From JAZRUY01 sp045598845 (GTDB taxonomy: Bacteria; Verrucomicrobiota; Lentisphaeria; Victivallales; Victivallaceae), in contig JAZRUY010000144.1 of NCBI GenBank assembly GCA_045598845.1, positions 1-24,146 of the forward strand: a stretch of 24,146 nt of DNA, written 5' to 3'. The translations under genes were made by a program, and so were the position numbers. Below the pieces are notes generated by a model. It was not told the origin of the DNA, did not search any database, and saw only the letters and a program-made list of their open reading frames with translations. Positions 1 to 8,067 of this stretch are shown in pieces; the stretch's first letter is position 1; each line of letters opens with the position of its first letter.

Positions 1-527
1 ACTTTTTCCGCGCTGTCATCCGCAACCACTCCGTCGAAATCAAACGCCACCCTCAGTCCGAAATCTTCCGGATCATCCCATGCGGAACTGGGCAGCACCT
101 GCCCGGCCGCCCGGTTTTCGCGGATGGCCTCGCGCACATCCTCGCCGTTGGCCGAAAGGAACAATGATACGTTGTAGGCATCGATGTACCTGAACGGCGA
201 TTCTCCGCGGGTGAATGCGGCGCGGGTGATATCCAGCCCGTAGTGCTCGATGGAGCGGAACACCCGTAATCCGGTGTCGGAATCGTTGCGCGAAAGCAGC
301 ACCACCTCGACCGGCTGCCGCTGCGGAAAGAGTTTGTTGAGGTACAGGAAACGGTGTACAAATGGGAATGCTATGCCCGGTTTCAGAATGTCGTTTTCGT
401 GTTTGCGCTGATAGGCGCGGTAGGCTTTCACTCCTTCGCCGCGGAATACGGCATCCGCCTCGTCCAGCTGAAACAGCGCACTGGATGCCACCGCTATGAC
501 CAGTTTATCTTCTATCCGGTATGCCAT
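1..527 (-). CDS. Cytosolic 5'-nucleotidase (NT5C1-like family), 3' end cut off by the window
   Basis: Open from an ATG at 527 to the window edge, so about 175 N-terminal residues are visible and the C-terminus is missing. The protein begins MAYRIEDKLVIAVASSALFQ and continues with LDEADAVFRGEGVKAYRAYQ, VEVVLLSRNDSDTGLRVF, SIEHYGLDITRAAFTRGESP and the segment NVSLFLSANGEDVREAI. This is the pattern of the cytosolic 5'-nucleotidase family (PF06189, animal NT5C1), which dephosphorylates nucleoside monophosphates such as AMP. A late segment reading VAFDFDGVVADD looks like a haloacid-dehalogenase-type aspartate motif. The gene follows metH on the same strand after 66 bases and may be co-transcribed. 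A role in adenosine/AMP handling beside the methyl cycle is only a guess. No strong ribosome binding site precedes the ATG. Confidence 0.82.
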   Translation of the reverse strand, partial: MAYRIEDKLVIAVASSALFQLDEADAVFRGEGVKAYRAYQRKHENDILKPGIAFPFVHRFLYLNKLFPQRQPVEVVLLSRNDSDTGLRVFRSIEHYGLDITRAAFTRGESPFRYIDAYNVSLFLSANGEDVREAIRENRAAGQVLPSSAWDDPEDFGLRVAFDFDGVVADDSAEK

Positions 528-593
528 GATTGCAGTTAACGGTTAGAATTCCCGTTATTTTCCTTTATTTCTTTAAATAAAAAATTATGCGGT

Positions 594-2993
594 TTATTTT
601 TCTGTTCCGCCGTAAGCCGTCTCGGCGGCCCGCGCCGTACTGACCGGGTCTGGTGTATAGACCGCGCCGATTTCCCCGGCGAATTCCGCATCCACCACCG
701 CGCCGCCAACCAGAAAGCACAACTCTTTCAGACCGCGTTTCTTGGCGCACTCCACTGTTTCGCGCATCGCGCCCAAAGTAGTGGTCATCAAAGCGGATAA
801 TCCTACCACTTTCGCACCTGCGGCCACCGCGGTGTCGATTATCTTTTCCGGCGGCACGTCCTTGCCCAGATCAATCACTTCGAAATCACAGTTGCGCAGC
901 ATCACCGCCACGATGTTTTTTCCGATATCGTGAATATCCCCTTTCACCGTGGCGAGCACGATCTTGCGTTTCGGTTGGTCTTTTCCGGCGGCAGTCAGCC
1001 GCGGCTCTACCACGGCGATTCCGCTTTGCATGGCTTCGGCTCCGGCGATCAGCTGCGGCAGGAAAAACTGTTTGCGCTCGTAGCGGTTGCCGACTTCGGT
1101 GATCGCCGGTATGAGTATGCCGTTCAGCACCGTTTCCGGCGGAGTGCCGGCATCAAGCAGCTCAACGGCGAGCGCCGCCGCTTTTGCCGGATTGCCGTCC
1201 AGCACCGCTTTTTTCAGCATTTCATCCGGCGGCAGCGCCGCGGTCCGGCGGTCAGCCTGCGGTTCCGCGGCGCCGTAAGAAGCGATGAATCCGGCCGCAT
1301 GGCAGTCTCTCCCGGTCAGCACATCACCGGCGGCGGCGGTTTCCATTACTTCGCTGAACAGCGGGTTGGCGATAGCAGCGTTCAGTCCCCGTCCGATCGC
1401 CATTCCCAGAAAAGCGCGGTTGATCAGCCGCCGCGCCGGGAAGCCGAAACTGATGTTGGAAAGTCCGCATACGGTGTTCAGGCCGCGGGCCGCGCACCGC
1501 GCGATCACCTCCAGGGCGCATTCAGGGGCGCCGGCATCGGCGGCGGCGGTCATTATCAGCGCGTCAACGCAGCACTCATCCGGGGAGTACCCGTATTTTT
1601 CCGCCTCCGACAATATAACATCCACTAAACGCATCCGTTCATCGGCATCCGCCGGCACCCCGGCATCGGAAAGCGGAAGTACGATGATCATCGCCCCGTA
1701 TTTAGCGGCAACCGGCAGGATTTTTCCCAGCCGTTTTTTTTCGGCGGAAACCGAATTCAGCAGAGCACGGCCGGGATAAACGCGCAATGCGCGCTCCACG
1801 GCCTCCGGGTCGGTGGAATCGATGCACAGCGGCGGATCCGCGGCCCGCACCGCCCTTTTTACCGCTTCCGGCAGCATCTTCGCTTCATCAATGCCCGCCA
1901 TGCCGACATTGACATCCAGAATTCCCGCACCCGCTTCGGCCTGCTGCACCGCGAAGTCGAAGATCATATCGGTGCAGCCTTTCCGCAGTTCCTCCTGCAG
2001 CGCTTTCTTGCCGGTCGGATTTATGCGTTCGCCGATCACGGTGAACAGCGCTTCCGGCGCGATGACGCGCACCGCCCCCGGCGAGCATATCGCGCCGGAT
2101 TTTCCAGAGCCGACGCCGGCGGCCGGCAGGACCTGCACGGCTTTGCCGAGCGCGGCGGTATGAGCGGGGGAAGTGCCGCAGCATCCGCCGATCAGGGCCG
2201 CGCCGGATTTAACCAGTTCGGCGGCGGCGGCCCCGAATTCCTCAGCCTCCATCGGAAAAACCGTCTTGCCGCCGATGAATTTCGGTACTCCCGCATTGGG
2301 CTTGGCGATCAGCGGTATTTTGGCGAATCCGCGCATAGCCGAGATGATTTTCGCCATTTCTTCCGGTCCGGCGGAACAGTTGCATCCGAAAGCGTCGCAT
2401 CCCAGGCTCTGCAGGGTGATCAGCGCCGCTTCGGGCAGGGTGCCGGTCAGGCTGCGTCCGGAGGGTTCAAAGGTCATGCACACCGCCACCGGCAAATCCG
2501 GGCAGGCTTCGCGCGCTCCCAGATAGGCGGCGCGCGCTTCCTGCAGATCCGTCATGGTCTCGATGAAGATTCCCGCCGCGCCGTTATCCCGCAGAATTTC
2601 CGCCTCTTTCCGGAATATTCCCACCGCCTCTTCAAACGGAAGATCCCCGTAAGGTTCCACGAATCTTCCCGTCGGAGCGATATCGCCGAAAACCGGTACG
2701 CCGGCGGCTTCGGCGGTCATCCTCATGATGCCGCCGATGATTTCCTCCTGCCGTTTTTCCAGCCCGTATTCAGCCAGTTTGCAGCGGTTGCCGCCGAAGG
2801 TCGGAGCCAGTACGATGCCGCTGCCTGCGGCGCGGTAGGCGCGGTGGATATCCGCGATGACATCCGGATGCTCGAATACCCATAATTCCGGACAGACGCC
2901 GGCCGGCATGCCGCGTTTGACCAGTTCGGTGCCGGTGGCGCCGTCGAGGACAATGTTTCTCTCCGCCGCCGCGCGGAACTCAATGCGGTTCAT
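594..2993 (-). CDS. metH: B12-dependent methionine synthase lacking the activation domain
   Basis: 799 residues. It transfers a methyl group from 5-methyltetrahydrofolate to homocysteine through cobalamin in the cytoplasm. The homocysteine methyltransferase domain (about 1-290) starts with LDGATGTEL and carries zinc-type cysteines in GCNCSAGPE (about 203-206) and GGCCGTSP (about 272). The pterin-binding domain (about 315-570) contains FTVIGERINPTG and LDVNVG. The cobalamin cap and B12 domain (about 590-799) contain the cobalt-ligand motif GDIHDIGKN (about 686) and VGGAVVD. E. coli-type MetH is about 1,230 residues; this protein stops right after the B12 domain, and the missing activation domain is encoded by the gene just upstream. 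The start is supported by an AGGA-type Shine-Dalgarno sequence about 8 bases before the ATG, and it overlaps the upstream stop as ATGA (2990-2993), indicating translational coupling. Confidence 0.95.
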   Translation of the reverse strand: MNRIEFRAAAERNIVLDGATGTELVKRGMPAGVCPELWVFEHPDVIADIHRAYRAAGSGIVLAPTFGGNRCKLAEYGLEKRQEEIIGGIMRMTAEAAGVPVFGDIAPTGRFVEPYGDLPFEEAVGIFRKEAEILRDNGAAGIFIETMTDLQEARAAYLGAREACPDLPVAVCMTFEPSGRSLTGTLPEAALITLQSLGCDAFGCNCSAGPEEMAKIISAMRGFAKIPLIAKPNAGVPKFIGGKTVFPMEAEEFGAAAAELVKSGAALIGGCCGTSPAHTAALGKAVQVLPAAGVGSGKSGAICSPGAVRVIAPEALFTVIGERINPTGKKALQEELRKGCTDMIFDFAVQQAEAGAGILDVNVGMAGIDEAKMLPEAVKRAVRAADPPLCIDSTDPEAVERALRVYPGRALLNSVSAEKKRLGKILPVAAKYGAMIIVLPLSDAGVPADADERMRLVDVILSEAEKYGYSPDECCVDALIMTAAADAGAPECALEVIARCAARGLNTVCGLSNISFGFPARRLINRAFLGMAIGRGLNAAIANPLFSEVMETAAAGDVLTGRDCHAAGFIASYGAAEPQADRRTAALPPDEMLKKAVLDGNPAKAAALAVELLDAGTPPETVLNGILIPAITEVGNRYERKQFFLPQLIAGAEAMQSGIAVVEPRLTAAGKDQPKRKIVLATVKGDIHDIGKNIVAVMLRNCDFEVIDLGKDVPPEKIIDTAVAAGAKVVGLSALMTTTLGAMRETVECAKKRGLKELCFLVGGAVVDAEFAGEIGAVYTPDPVSTARAAETAYGGTEK

Positions 2994-3604
2994 ATTCTTT
3001 CCTCCCCGCCGGAAATACGAACCGGCGCAAAGGCCGTCACGGTTTTCTCCGGCAGCATAAAGTTGTTAGCGGTTAAAGTTATACCCATTTCATCCATTTT
3101 CAATATACGGTAGAACCAGCGCTGCAAATCAAGCGGCATATCCCCGTATCCCGGCGAAAACCGCCGCGGTGAGATTTGCATTCCGGCGCTTCGCATCGCG
3201 GCGGCGGCGCTCCGGTGCAGAAAATCCATGGCGGCATCGGCGGTTTCACTGCCAACCGCATCGCAAATCATCTTTTCCGCAACAGACAATCCGCCGCCGT
3301 CGCGCCGGGCCGTGATTTCTCCGCCGGCGGTTACCGCCGCGCACCACAGCATCGCCGCGCCGTCGCACAGCGGAAAAAAATCCGCCGAGCGTATTACAGT
3401 ACCGTCTTCCAGTGTTGTTTCATCGGCACGGTATCCGGTTATCCGCAACAGTGCATATCTGCCCTGCGGTCTGCAGCAGGCGAAAGCGCGTCTTTCCGTT
3501 GCGCCGGTTGTCCGCGGCTCGACTCCGGTTCCCAGACGGCATCCCACTTCCCGGGCAGGATACGGGACCGGCAGGCAGTGGAAAATTTTTATTTCAGGTG
3601 GCAA
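2990..3604 (-). CDS. Stand-alone MetH activation (AdoMet-binding) domain protein
   Basis: 204 residues. The C-terminal half resembles the AdoMet-binding activation domain of methionine synthase: RFSPGYGDMPLDLQ at about 148-161 matches the RxxxGY AdoMet-binding signature, and MGITLTANNFMLPEKTVTAF at about 173-192 matches the conserved 'IGI-LTES-M-P' stretch. By family knowledge this domain reductively methylates inactive cob(II)alamin in MetH. The gene directly precedes and overlaps the truncated metH, which lacks exactly this domain, so the two form a split enzyme like that described in Thermotoga. The start codon is TTG at 3602-3604. It is preceded by GGAGG at a spacing of 6 bases, and an in-frame TGA lies 30 bases further upstream, so no longer form is possible. 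The N-terminal region (about 1-60) is less recognisable. Confidence 0.85.
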   Translation of the reverse strand: MPPEIKIFHCLPVPYPAREVGCRLGTGVEPRTTGATERRAFACCRPQGRYALLRITGYRADETTLEDGTVIRSADFFPLCDGAAMLWCAAVTAGGEITARRDGGGLSVAEKMICDAVGSETADAAMDFLHRSAAAAMRSAGMQISPRRFSPGYGDMPLDLQRWFYRILKMDEMGITLTANNFMLPEKTVTAFAPVRISGGEERI

Positions 3605-3652
3605 TCCGCCCTCCGCGGCGCAGGTTCCGGCTCAATCGGTCATTCCGGAAAT

Positions 3653-3680
3653 AATATATCCCGGTGAGGAGGAAATACAA
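3653..3680 (-). promoter_or_regulatory. Candidate sigma-70 promoter for the metH operon
   Basis: On the minus strand, TTGTAT (3675-3680) and TATATT (3653-3658) are separated by 16 bases, about 50 bases upstream of the TTG start of the activation-domain gene. It lies back to back with the proposed thrC promoter. The call is from hexamer match only. Confidence 0.4.
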
Positions 3681-3688
3681 TTTACGGT

Positions 3689-3717
3689 TTGTCTTTTCTC
3701 CTCTTATAAACTATATT
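3689..3717 (+). promoter_or_regulatory. Candidate sigma-70 promoter for thrC
   Basis: TTGTCT (3689-3694) and TATATT (3712-3717) are separated by 17 bases. A start near 3724 would give a leader of about 43 bases before the thrC ATG. The -35 element is 8 bases from the -35 of the opposing metH-operon promoter, so the two promoters may compete or share control. The call is from hexamer match only. Confidence 0.45.
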
Positions 3718-3766
3718 GCTGGATATCGCCGGTAAAAATCGACCGGGTTGAGCGGGATTTGAATTT

Positions 3767-5260
3767 ATGAATTACACCAGCACCAGAAGCGCATGCGCCG
3801 TAAGCTCGTCCGAAGCCGTATTGCACGGTATTGCGGATGACGGCGGTCTTTTCGTTCCGTTGTTTTTTCCCAGACTTCCGCGGGAAATATTCTCCCTGAT
3901 GACGGGCATGAACTATATACAACGGGCGGAAACGGTACTGCGCTGTTTCCTTACCGATTATCCTCAGAACGAATTGCATCATTGTGTTACCGCGGCTTAT
4001 AACGGCCCGTTCGGCATCGCGGGGCCTGCGCCGCTGCGGGAAGTCGAACCCGGTATGCATTTGCTCGAATTATGGCACGGGCCCACCTGCGCTTTCAAGG
4101 ATGTGGCTCTGCAGTTGCTGCCGCATCTGCTCACCTCCGCCGCCGGACGGATCGCTCCAGGGAGAAAATCGGTTATTCTGGTGGCGACCAGCGGAGATAC
4201 CGGCAAGGCCGCGCTGGAAGGGTTCGCGGATGTGCCCGGCACGGAAATTATCGTGTTCTATCCGTGCGACGGAGTAAGCGAAATGCAGAAACTGCAGATG
4301 GTGACCCAGACGGGCAAAAATGTCTCCGTCTGCGCTATTGAAGGTAATTTCGACCATGCCCAGCGCGGTGTCAAACAGATCTTCGCCGATGCCTCGATAA
4401 AATCGTTTCTGGAGGACGGCGGCATGAGCTTTTCATCGGCCAACTCCATCAATTTCGGCCGGCTGGCGCCGCAGATCGTTTACTATGTGTCGGCTTACTG
4501 TGATTTAATCGCGACAGGAAAAATCCGATACGGCGAAGAGATAAACATTGCGGTTCCGACCGGTAATTTCGGCAATATTCTGGCGGCGGTATACGCTTCC
4601 GAACTCGGAGTGCCGGTCAAGCGTTTCATCTGCGCTTCGAACCGCAACCGCGTCCTGACGGATTTCATCCGCACCGGAGTCTATGACTGCAACCGGGAAT
4701 TTTATCTTACCGACAGCCCGTCCATGGATATTCTCATATCTTCCAATCTGGAGAGGATGCTGCATTTGCTCGCCGGCGGGGATTATGCGGAAGTGCGCCG
4801 GCTGATGTCGGAACTTAAGAATTCCGGCCGTTATCAGATTCCGGCGGAGATGCTGGCGCGGCTGCAGAGGTGTTTTTACGCCGGTTGCTGCGACGACCGG
4901 AATACCGGCGAAACTATCGCGGATCTGTTCCGCCGGGACGGTTATCTGTGCGATACCCACACCGCGGTGCCAGTCAATGTGTACCGTCAGTATCTGGCGG
5001 AAACCGGCGACAGCGTTCCCTGTGTCATCGCTTCGACCGCCTCGCCGTATAAATTCGCTCCGGCTGTGCTGCGGGCGCTGGGAGACGGCGGAACCGGCGG
5101 CGGATTCTCGGCGATGGATGAACTGCACCGGATAAGCGGGGTGGCAATTCCCCGGGCTCTCGCCGGGCTGAAAGACCGTCCGGCACTGCACTGTTCACGC
5201 ATATCGAAAGACGATATGCCGCGGTTTGTCCGCGATGTTCTTGCCGGAAGAAACGGTTGA
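3767..5260 (+). CDS. thrC: Threonine synthase
   Basis: 497 residues. It is a pyridoxal-phosphate enzyme that converts O-phospho-homoserine to threonine. The N-terminus has the long-form threonine synthase pattern (AVSSSEAVLHGIADDGGLFV). ELWHGPTCAFKDVALQLLPH carries the cofactor lysine at about residue 111, and LVATSGDTGKAALEGF (about 138-153) is the phosphate-binding stretch. The C-terminus has ISGVAIPRALAGL. Length and motifs fit the E. coli/yeast-type (class II) enzyme. It is divergent from the metH pair, so threonine and methionine synthesis genes, both from the aspartate pathway, share a 162-base intergenic region. No homoserine kinase is visible nearby. The Shine-Dalgarno sequence is weak (GAGCGGGA, about 10 bases upstream). 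Confidence 0.95.
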   Translation: MNYTSTRSACAVSSSEAVLHGIADDGGLFVPLFFPRLPREIFSLMTGMNYIQRAETVLRCFLTDYPQNELHHCVTAAYNGPFGIAGPAPLREVEPGMHLLELWHGPTCAFKDVALQLLPHLLTSAAGRIAPGRKSVILVATSGDTGKAALEGFADVPGTEIIVFYPCDGVSEMQKLQMVTQTGKNVSVCAIEGNFDHAQRGVKQIFADASIKSFLEDGGMSFSSANSINFGRLAPQIVYYVSAYCDLIATGKIRYGEEINIAVPTGNFGNILAAVYASELGVPVKRFICASNRNRVLTDFIRTGVYDCNREFYLTDSPSMDILISSNLERMLHLLAGGDYAEVRRLMSELKNSGRYQIPAEMLARLQRCFYAGCCDDRNTGETIADLFRRDGYLCDTHTAVPVNVYRQYLAETGDSVPCVIASTASPYKFAPAVLRALGDGGTGGGFSAMDELHRISGVAIPRALAGLKDRPALHCSRISKDDMPRFVRDVLAGRNG

Positions 5261-5311
5261 AACAATAATCGCCGGTTTTTCCGGAAATTTTATTTTTAGG
5301 GAGGATTTGAA

Positions 5312-6949
5312 ATGCCGATAACTGAAATTTTGGCCGGCAATGCGGAACGTTACGGCAACGATGTCGCTTTGGTGGAACTCAATCCGCAGGAATTAGACAA
5401 ACGGCACATCACGTGGAAGGAGTATTCTCTCATCGAACCCAGCCGCACCGATGCTTTCCGTTCGGAAATAACCTGGCGGGAATTCGATGACCGCGCCAAC
5501 CGTTTCGCCAATCTTCTGCTTTCGCGCCATCTCGGGAAAGGGAACAAAGTGGCGGTGCTGCTGATGAACTGTCTGGAGTGGCTGCCGGTATATTTCGGCA
5601 TTCTGAAAAGCGGCGCGGTGGCGGTGCCGATGAATTTCCGTTATACTTCCGATGACATCAGATATTGTCTGGAACTCGCGGATGTCGATGCGCTGGTGTT
5701 CGGTCCTGAATTCGTGGGCCGTATCGAAGATATCTGTGACCGGATTCCACGGGTCAAGACGCTGTTGTATGTAGGCGAGGACTGCCCCTCATTCGCCGAG
5801 CCGTATTACACATTGGCAAGCTACTGTTCTTCCAAAAGCCCGGCGGTGCCGCTCGGCGACGATGAAAATGCGGCGATTTACTTTTCCAGCGGCACCACCG
5901 GTTTCCCGAAGGCGATTCTTCATACCCACCGCGCCCTGATGCATGCCTGCAAGGTGGAACAGAATCACCACGGGCAGACCCGCGGCGATGTGTTTCTGTG
6001 TATTCCGCCGCTCTACCATACCGGGGCAAAAATGCATTGGTTCGGCAGTTTGCTTTCCGGCAGCCGGGCGGTGTTGCTGCGCGGGGTGAAGCCGGAGTGG
6101 ATAATCAATGCGGTTTCCAGTGAAAAATGCACTATTGTGTGGCTGCTGGTTCCCTGGGCGCAGGATATTCTCGATGCCGTCGACCGGGGTGAAATCCAGC
6201 TGGAAAAATACAATCTGTCGCAATGGCGGCTGATGCATATCGGCGCCCAGCCGGTGCCGCCCAGCCTGATCAAGCGCTGGAAAAGCGTATTCCCGAACCA
6301 CGCTTACGATACCAACTACGGATTGAGCGAATCCACCGGTCCGGGTGCGGTGCATCTGGGAGTGGAGAATATCGACCATGTGGGTGCCATCGGCATCCCG
6401 GGGTACGGGTGGGAGGCCAAGATTATCGCCTCCGACGGCAGTGACGCCGCGCCGGGTGAAGTCGGAGAACTGGTACTGCGCGGCGACGGCGTGATGAAGT
6501 GCTATTACAAGGATGAAAAATCCACCGCAGAGGTGTTGCGTGACGGCTGGCTGTATACCGGAGATATGGCGATGCTGCACGACGGATTCATCTTTCTGGT
6601 CGACCGCAAGAAGGATGTCATCATCACCGGCGGGGAAAATCTTTATCCGGTGCAGATAGAGGATTATCTGCGCCGCCACAATGCGGTCAAGGATGCGGCG
6701 GTGATCGGTCTGCCGGACTCGCGTCTGGGCGAGATCGCCGCCGCGGTGATCTCGGTTAAGGACGGCATGACTCTCACTGAAGCCGAGGTCAATGATTTCT
6801 GCGGCGGTCTGCCGCGCTATCAGCGCCCGAGGCGGATAATTTTCGCCGAGGTGCCGCGTAATCCGACCGGCAAGATCGAAAAACCGAAACTGCGCAAAAA
6901 ATACGGCGCCGAGCATTTGGTGGCGATGCAGAACGAACTGGGGAAATAA
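5312..6949 (+). CDS. AMP-forming acyl-CoA synthetase (class I adenylate-forming enzyme)
   Basis: 545 residues. It activates a carboxylic acid with ATP to an acyl-adenylate and transfers it to CoA. Visible motifs in order are YFSSGTTGFPKAI (P-loop, about 190-202), NYGLSESTG (about 335-343), GWLYTGDMA with the ribose-binding aspartate (about 412-420), VDRKKDVIITGGEN (about 430-443) and NPTGKIEKPK with the catalytic lysine at about 521. The substrate cannot be told from the sequence; a medium- or long-chain fatty acid or aromatic acid is possible. The N-terminus has an extra stretch (about 28-55) in which ITWKEYSLIEP is echoed by ITWREFDDRA. The start is supported by GGGAGG about 8 bases before the ATG. 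It lies 51 bases after thrC in the same direction and is probably co-transcribed. Confidence 0.9.
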   Translation: MPITEILAGNAERYGNDVALVELNPQELDKRHITWKEYSLIEPSRTDAFRSEITWREFDDRANRFANLLLSRHLGKGNKVAVLLMNCLEWLPVYFGILKSGAVAVPMNFRYTSDDIRYCLELADVDALVFGPEFVGRIEDICDRIPRVKTLLYVGEDCPSFAEPYYTLASYCSSKSPAVPLGDDENAAIYFSSGTTGFPKAILHTHRALMHACKVEQNHHGQTRGDVFLCIPPLYHTGAKMHWFGSLLSGSRAVLLRGVKPEWIINAVSSEKCTIVWLLVPWAQDILDAVDRGEIQLEKYNLSQWRLMHIGAQPVPPSLIKRWKSVFPNHAYDTNYGLSESTGPGAVHLGVENIDHVGAIGIPGYGWEAKIIASDGSDAAPGEVGELVLRGDGVMKCYYKDEKSTAEVLRDGWLYTGDMAMLHDGFIFLVDRKKDVIITGGENLYPVQIEDYLRRHNAVKDAAVIGLPDSRLGEIAAAVISVKDGMTLTEAEVNDFCGGLPRYQRPRRIIFAEVPRNPTGKIEKPKLRKKYGAEHLVAMQNELGK

Positions 6950-7020
6950 GTCCGCCCTGATGACCGATCCGGCTTCCGCGTTAAGACGGAACGGCGGAAA
7001 AATGGAGAATTCGGGAAAAC

Positions 7021-8067
7021 ATGGCTGATTCATCCGCCCGCCTGACGGTTTTTACCCGCTATACCCGGTTGGGAGCATCCAGCCGGCTGCGTTTCCACGA
7101 TGCCGCCGGAGCGTTGGAAGAAGCCGGGTTCCGTCCGCACTATTCCTCCTTTTTCAGTTCCGCTTATTTGCGGCGGCTGTATGCCGGCCGCGGCAAATCC
7201 CGGTTTCTTTTCGCGGCGGCGCTGCTGCGCCGCCTGTGTTGTCTGCTCTTTACCGGCGGTCCGCTGCTGATCGAATATGAACTGCTGCCCTTTATTCCGT
7301 GGCGGTGGGAGAAATTATTCCTGGCCGGCCGGCGGTATGTCTTGAATTTCGATGATGACGTCTGGCGCAAATACGACGGGTTGCCGCATCTGTCGGACAA
7401 ATATGATCTGCTGTGCCGGCATGCCGCCGGCATTGTGACCGCCAACCGCATGCTGGAGGAACGCTGCCGGGCGCTGAATCCGCATACAATCCGCATTCCC
7501 ACCGCGGTCAATACGGCTGATTTCAGCGCGCGCCCGGCCAAGCGGAAGAAATTCACTTTGGTCTGGACGGGTACTCCGGTCACTTATCCGCATCTGCTTT
7601 CGGCGGCGGATCGGCTGCAGGAGGCTGCGGCGGAAACGGCATTCGATTTGCTGATCATCGGGGCTCCGTCCGATGCAGTTCCTTTGGACGGTGTCAACTG
7701 TATTTTTGAAGAGTGGAATCAGGATACCGAGGCGGTGTTGCTGGCTTCCGCTCATGCCGGGATAATGCCTTTGCCGGAAAACGATGCCTTCGCCGCCGGA
7801 AAATCCGCTTTTAAACTGATAAAATATATGGCCGCCGGTCTGCCGGTGATCGCTTCCCCCGTAGGAGAAAATCTTTATACGGTACATCACGGTGTCAACG
7901 GTTTTCTGGCATCCGGACCGGCCGGATGGAGCGCCGCCGTATCCGCTCTCGCCGGGGAAGACACCCGCGCCAGGCTCGGTGCCGCCGCTTATGAATCGGC
8001 GGCGGAATTTTCCCAGGAAAAATGTATGCCTGAACTGGCGGCTTTTATTGCCGCTGTTCTGCGCTGA
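7021..8067 (+). CDS. Glycosyltransferase, GT4-like (group 1)
   Basis: 348 residues. Predicted to be a GT-B fold enzyme that transfers a sugar from a nucleotide-sugar donor, probably to an envelope polysaccharide. FTRYTRLGASSRLRFH near the N-terminus and NFDDDVWRKY in the middle are typical of a small GT4 subgroup. The C-terminal donor-binding half has VWTGTPVTYPHL and GKSAFKLIKYMAAGLPVIAS followed by PVGENLYTVHHGVNGFLA. The usual EX7E acidic residue of the 'KLIEYMAAG' motif is lysine here (KLIKYM). No other polysaccharide genes flank it. It sits 71 bases after the acyl-CoA ligase, and its last 23 bases overlap the 3' end of the convergent regulator gene. The ribosome binding site is modest (GGAG, about 13 bases upstream). 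Acceptor unknown. Confidence 0.82.
   Translation: MADSSARLTVFTRYTRLGASSRLRFHDAAGALEEAGFRPHYSSFFSSAYLRRLYAGRGKSRFLFAAALLRRLCCLLFTGGPLLIEYELLPFIPWRWEKLFLAGRRYVLNFDDDVWRKYDGLPHLSDKYDLLCRHAAGIVTANRMLEERCRALNPHTIRIPTAVNTADFSARPAKRKKFTLVWTGTPVTYPHLLSAADRLQEAAAETAFDLLIIGAPSDAVPLDGVNCIFEEWNQDTEAVLLASAHAGIMPLPENDAFAAGKSAFKLIKYMAAGLPVIASPVGENLYTVHHGVNGFLASGPAGWSAAVSALAGEDTRARLGAAAYESAAEFSQEKCMPELAAFIAAVLR

Noticed and set aside
537..557. Inverted repeat TAACGG/CCGTTA between metH and the 5'-nucleotidase
   Set aside because: The stem is only 6 base pairs and has no U-run in the direction of metH transcription. The T-rich side faces the strand without a gene end.
3605..3766. Cobalamin or SAM riboswitch upstream of the metH operon
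   Set aside because: The gap is short, I could find no B12-box-like sequence or multi-stem layout, and two promoters already fill the space.
5270..5284. CCGG-loop-CCGG mini-hairpin between thrC and the acyl-CoA ligase
   Set aside because: Four base pairs are too few for a terminator, and the next gene follows closely in the same direction.
5789..7033. Long open frame of 414 codons on the minus strand opposite the acyl-CoA ligase
   Set aside because: It is rich in His/Arg/Gln with no family motifs or ribosome binding site, and it lies antisense to a gene with complete catalytic motifs. It is a by-product of GC-rich third codon positions.
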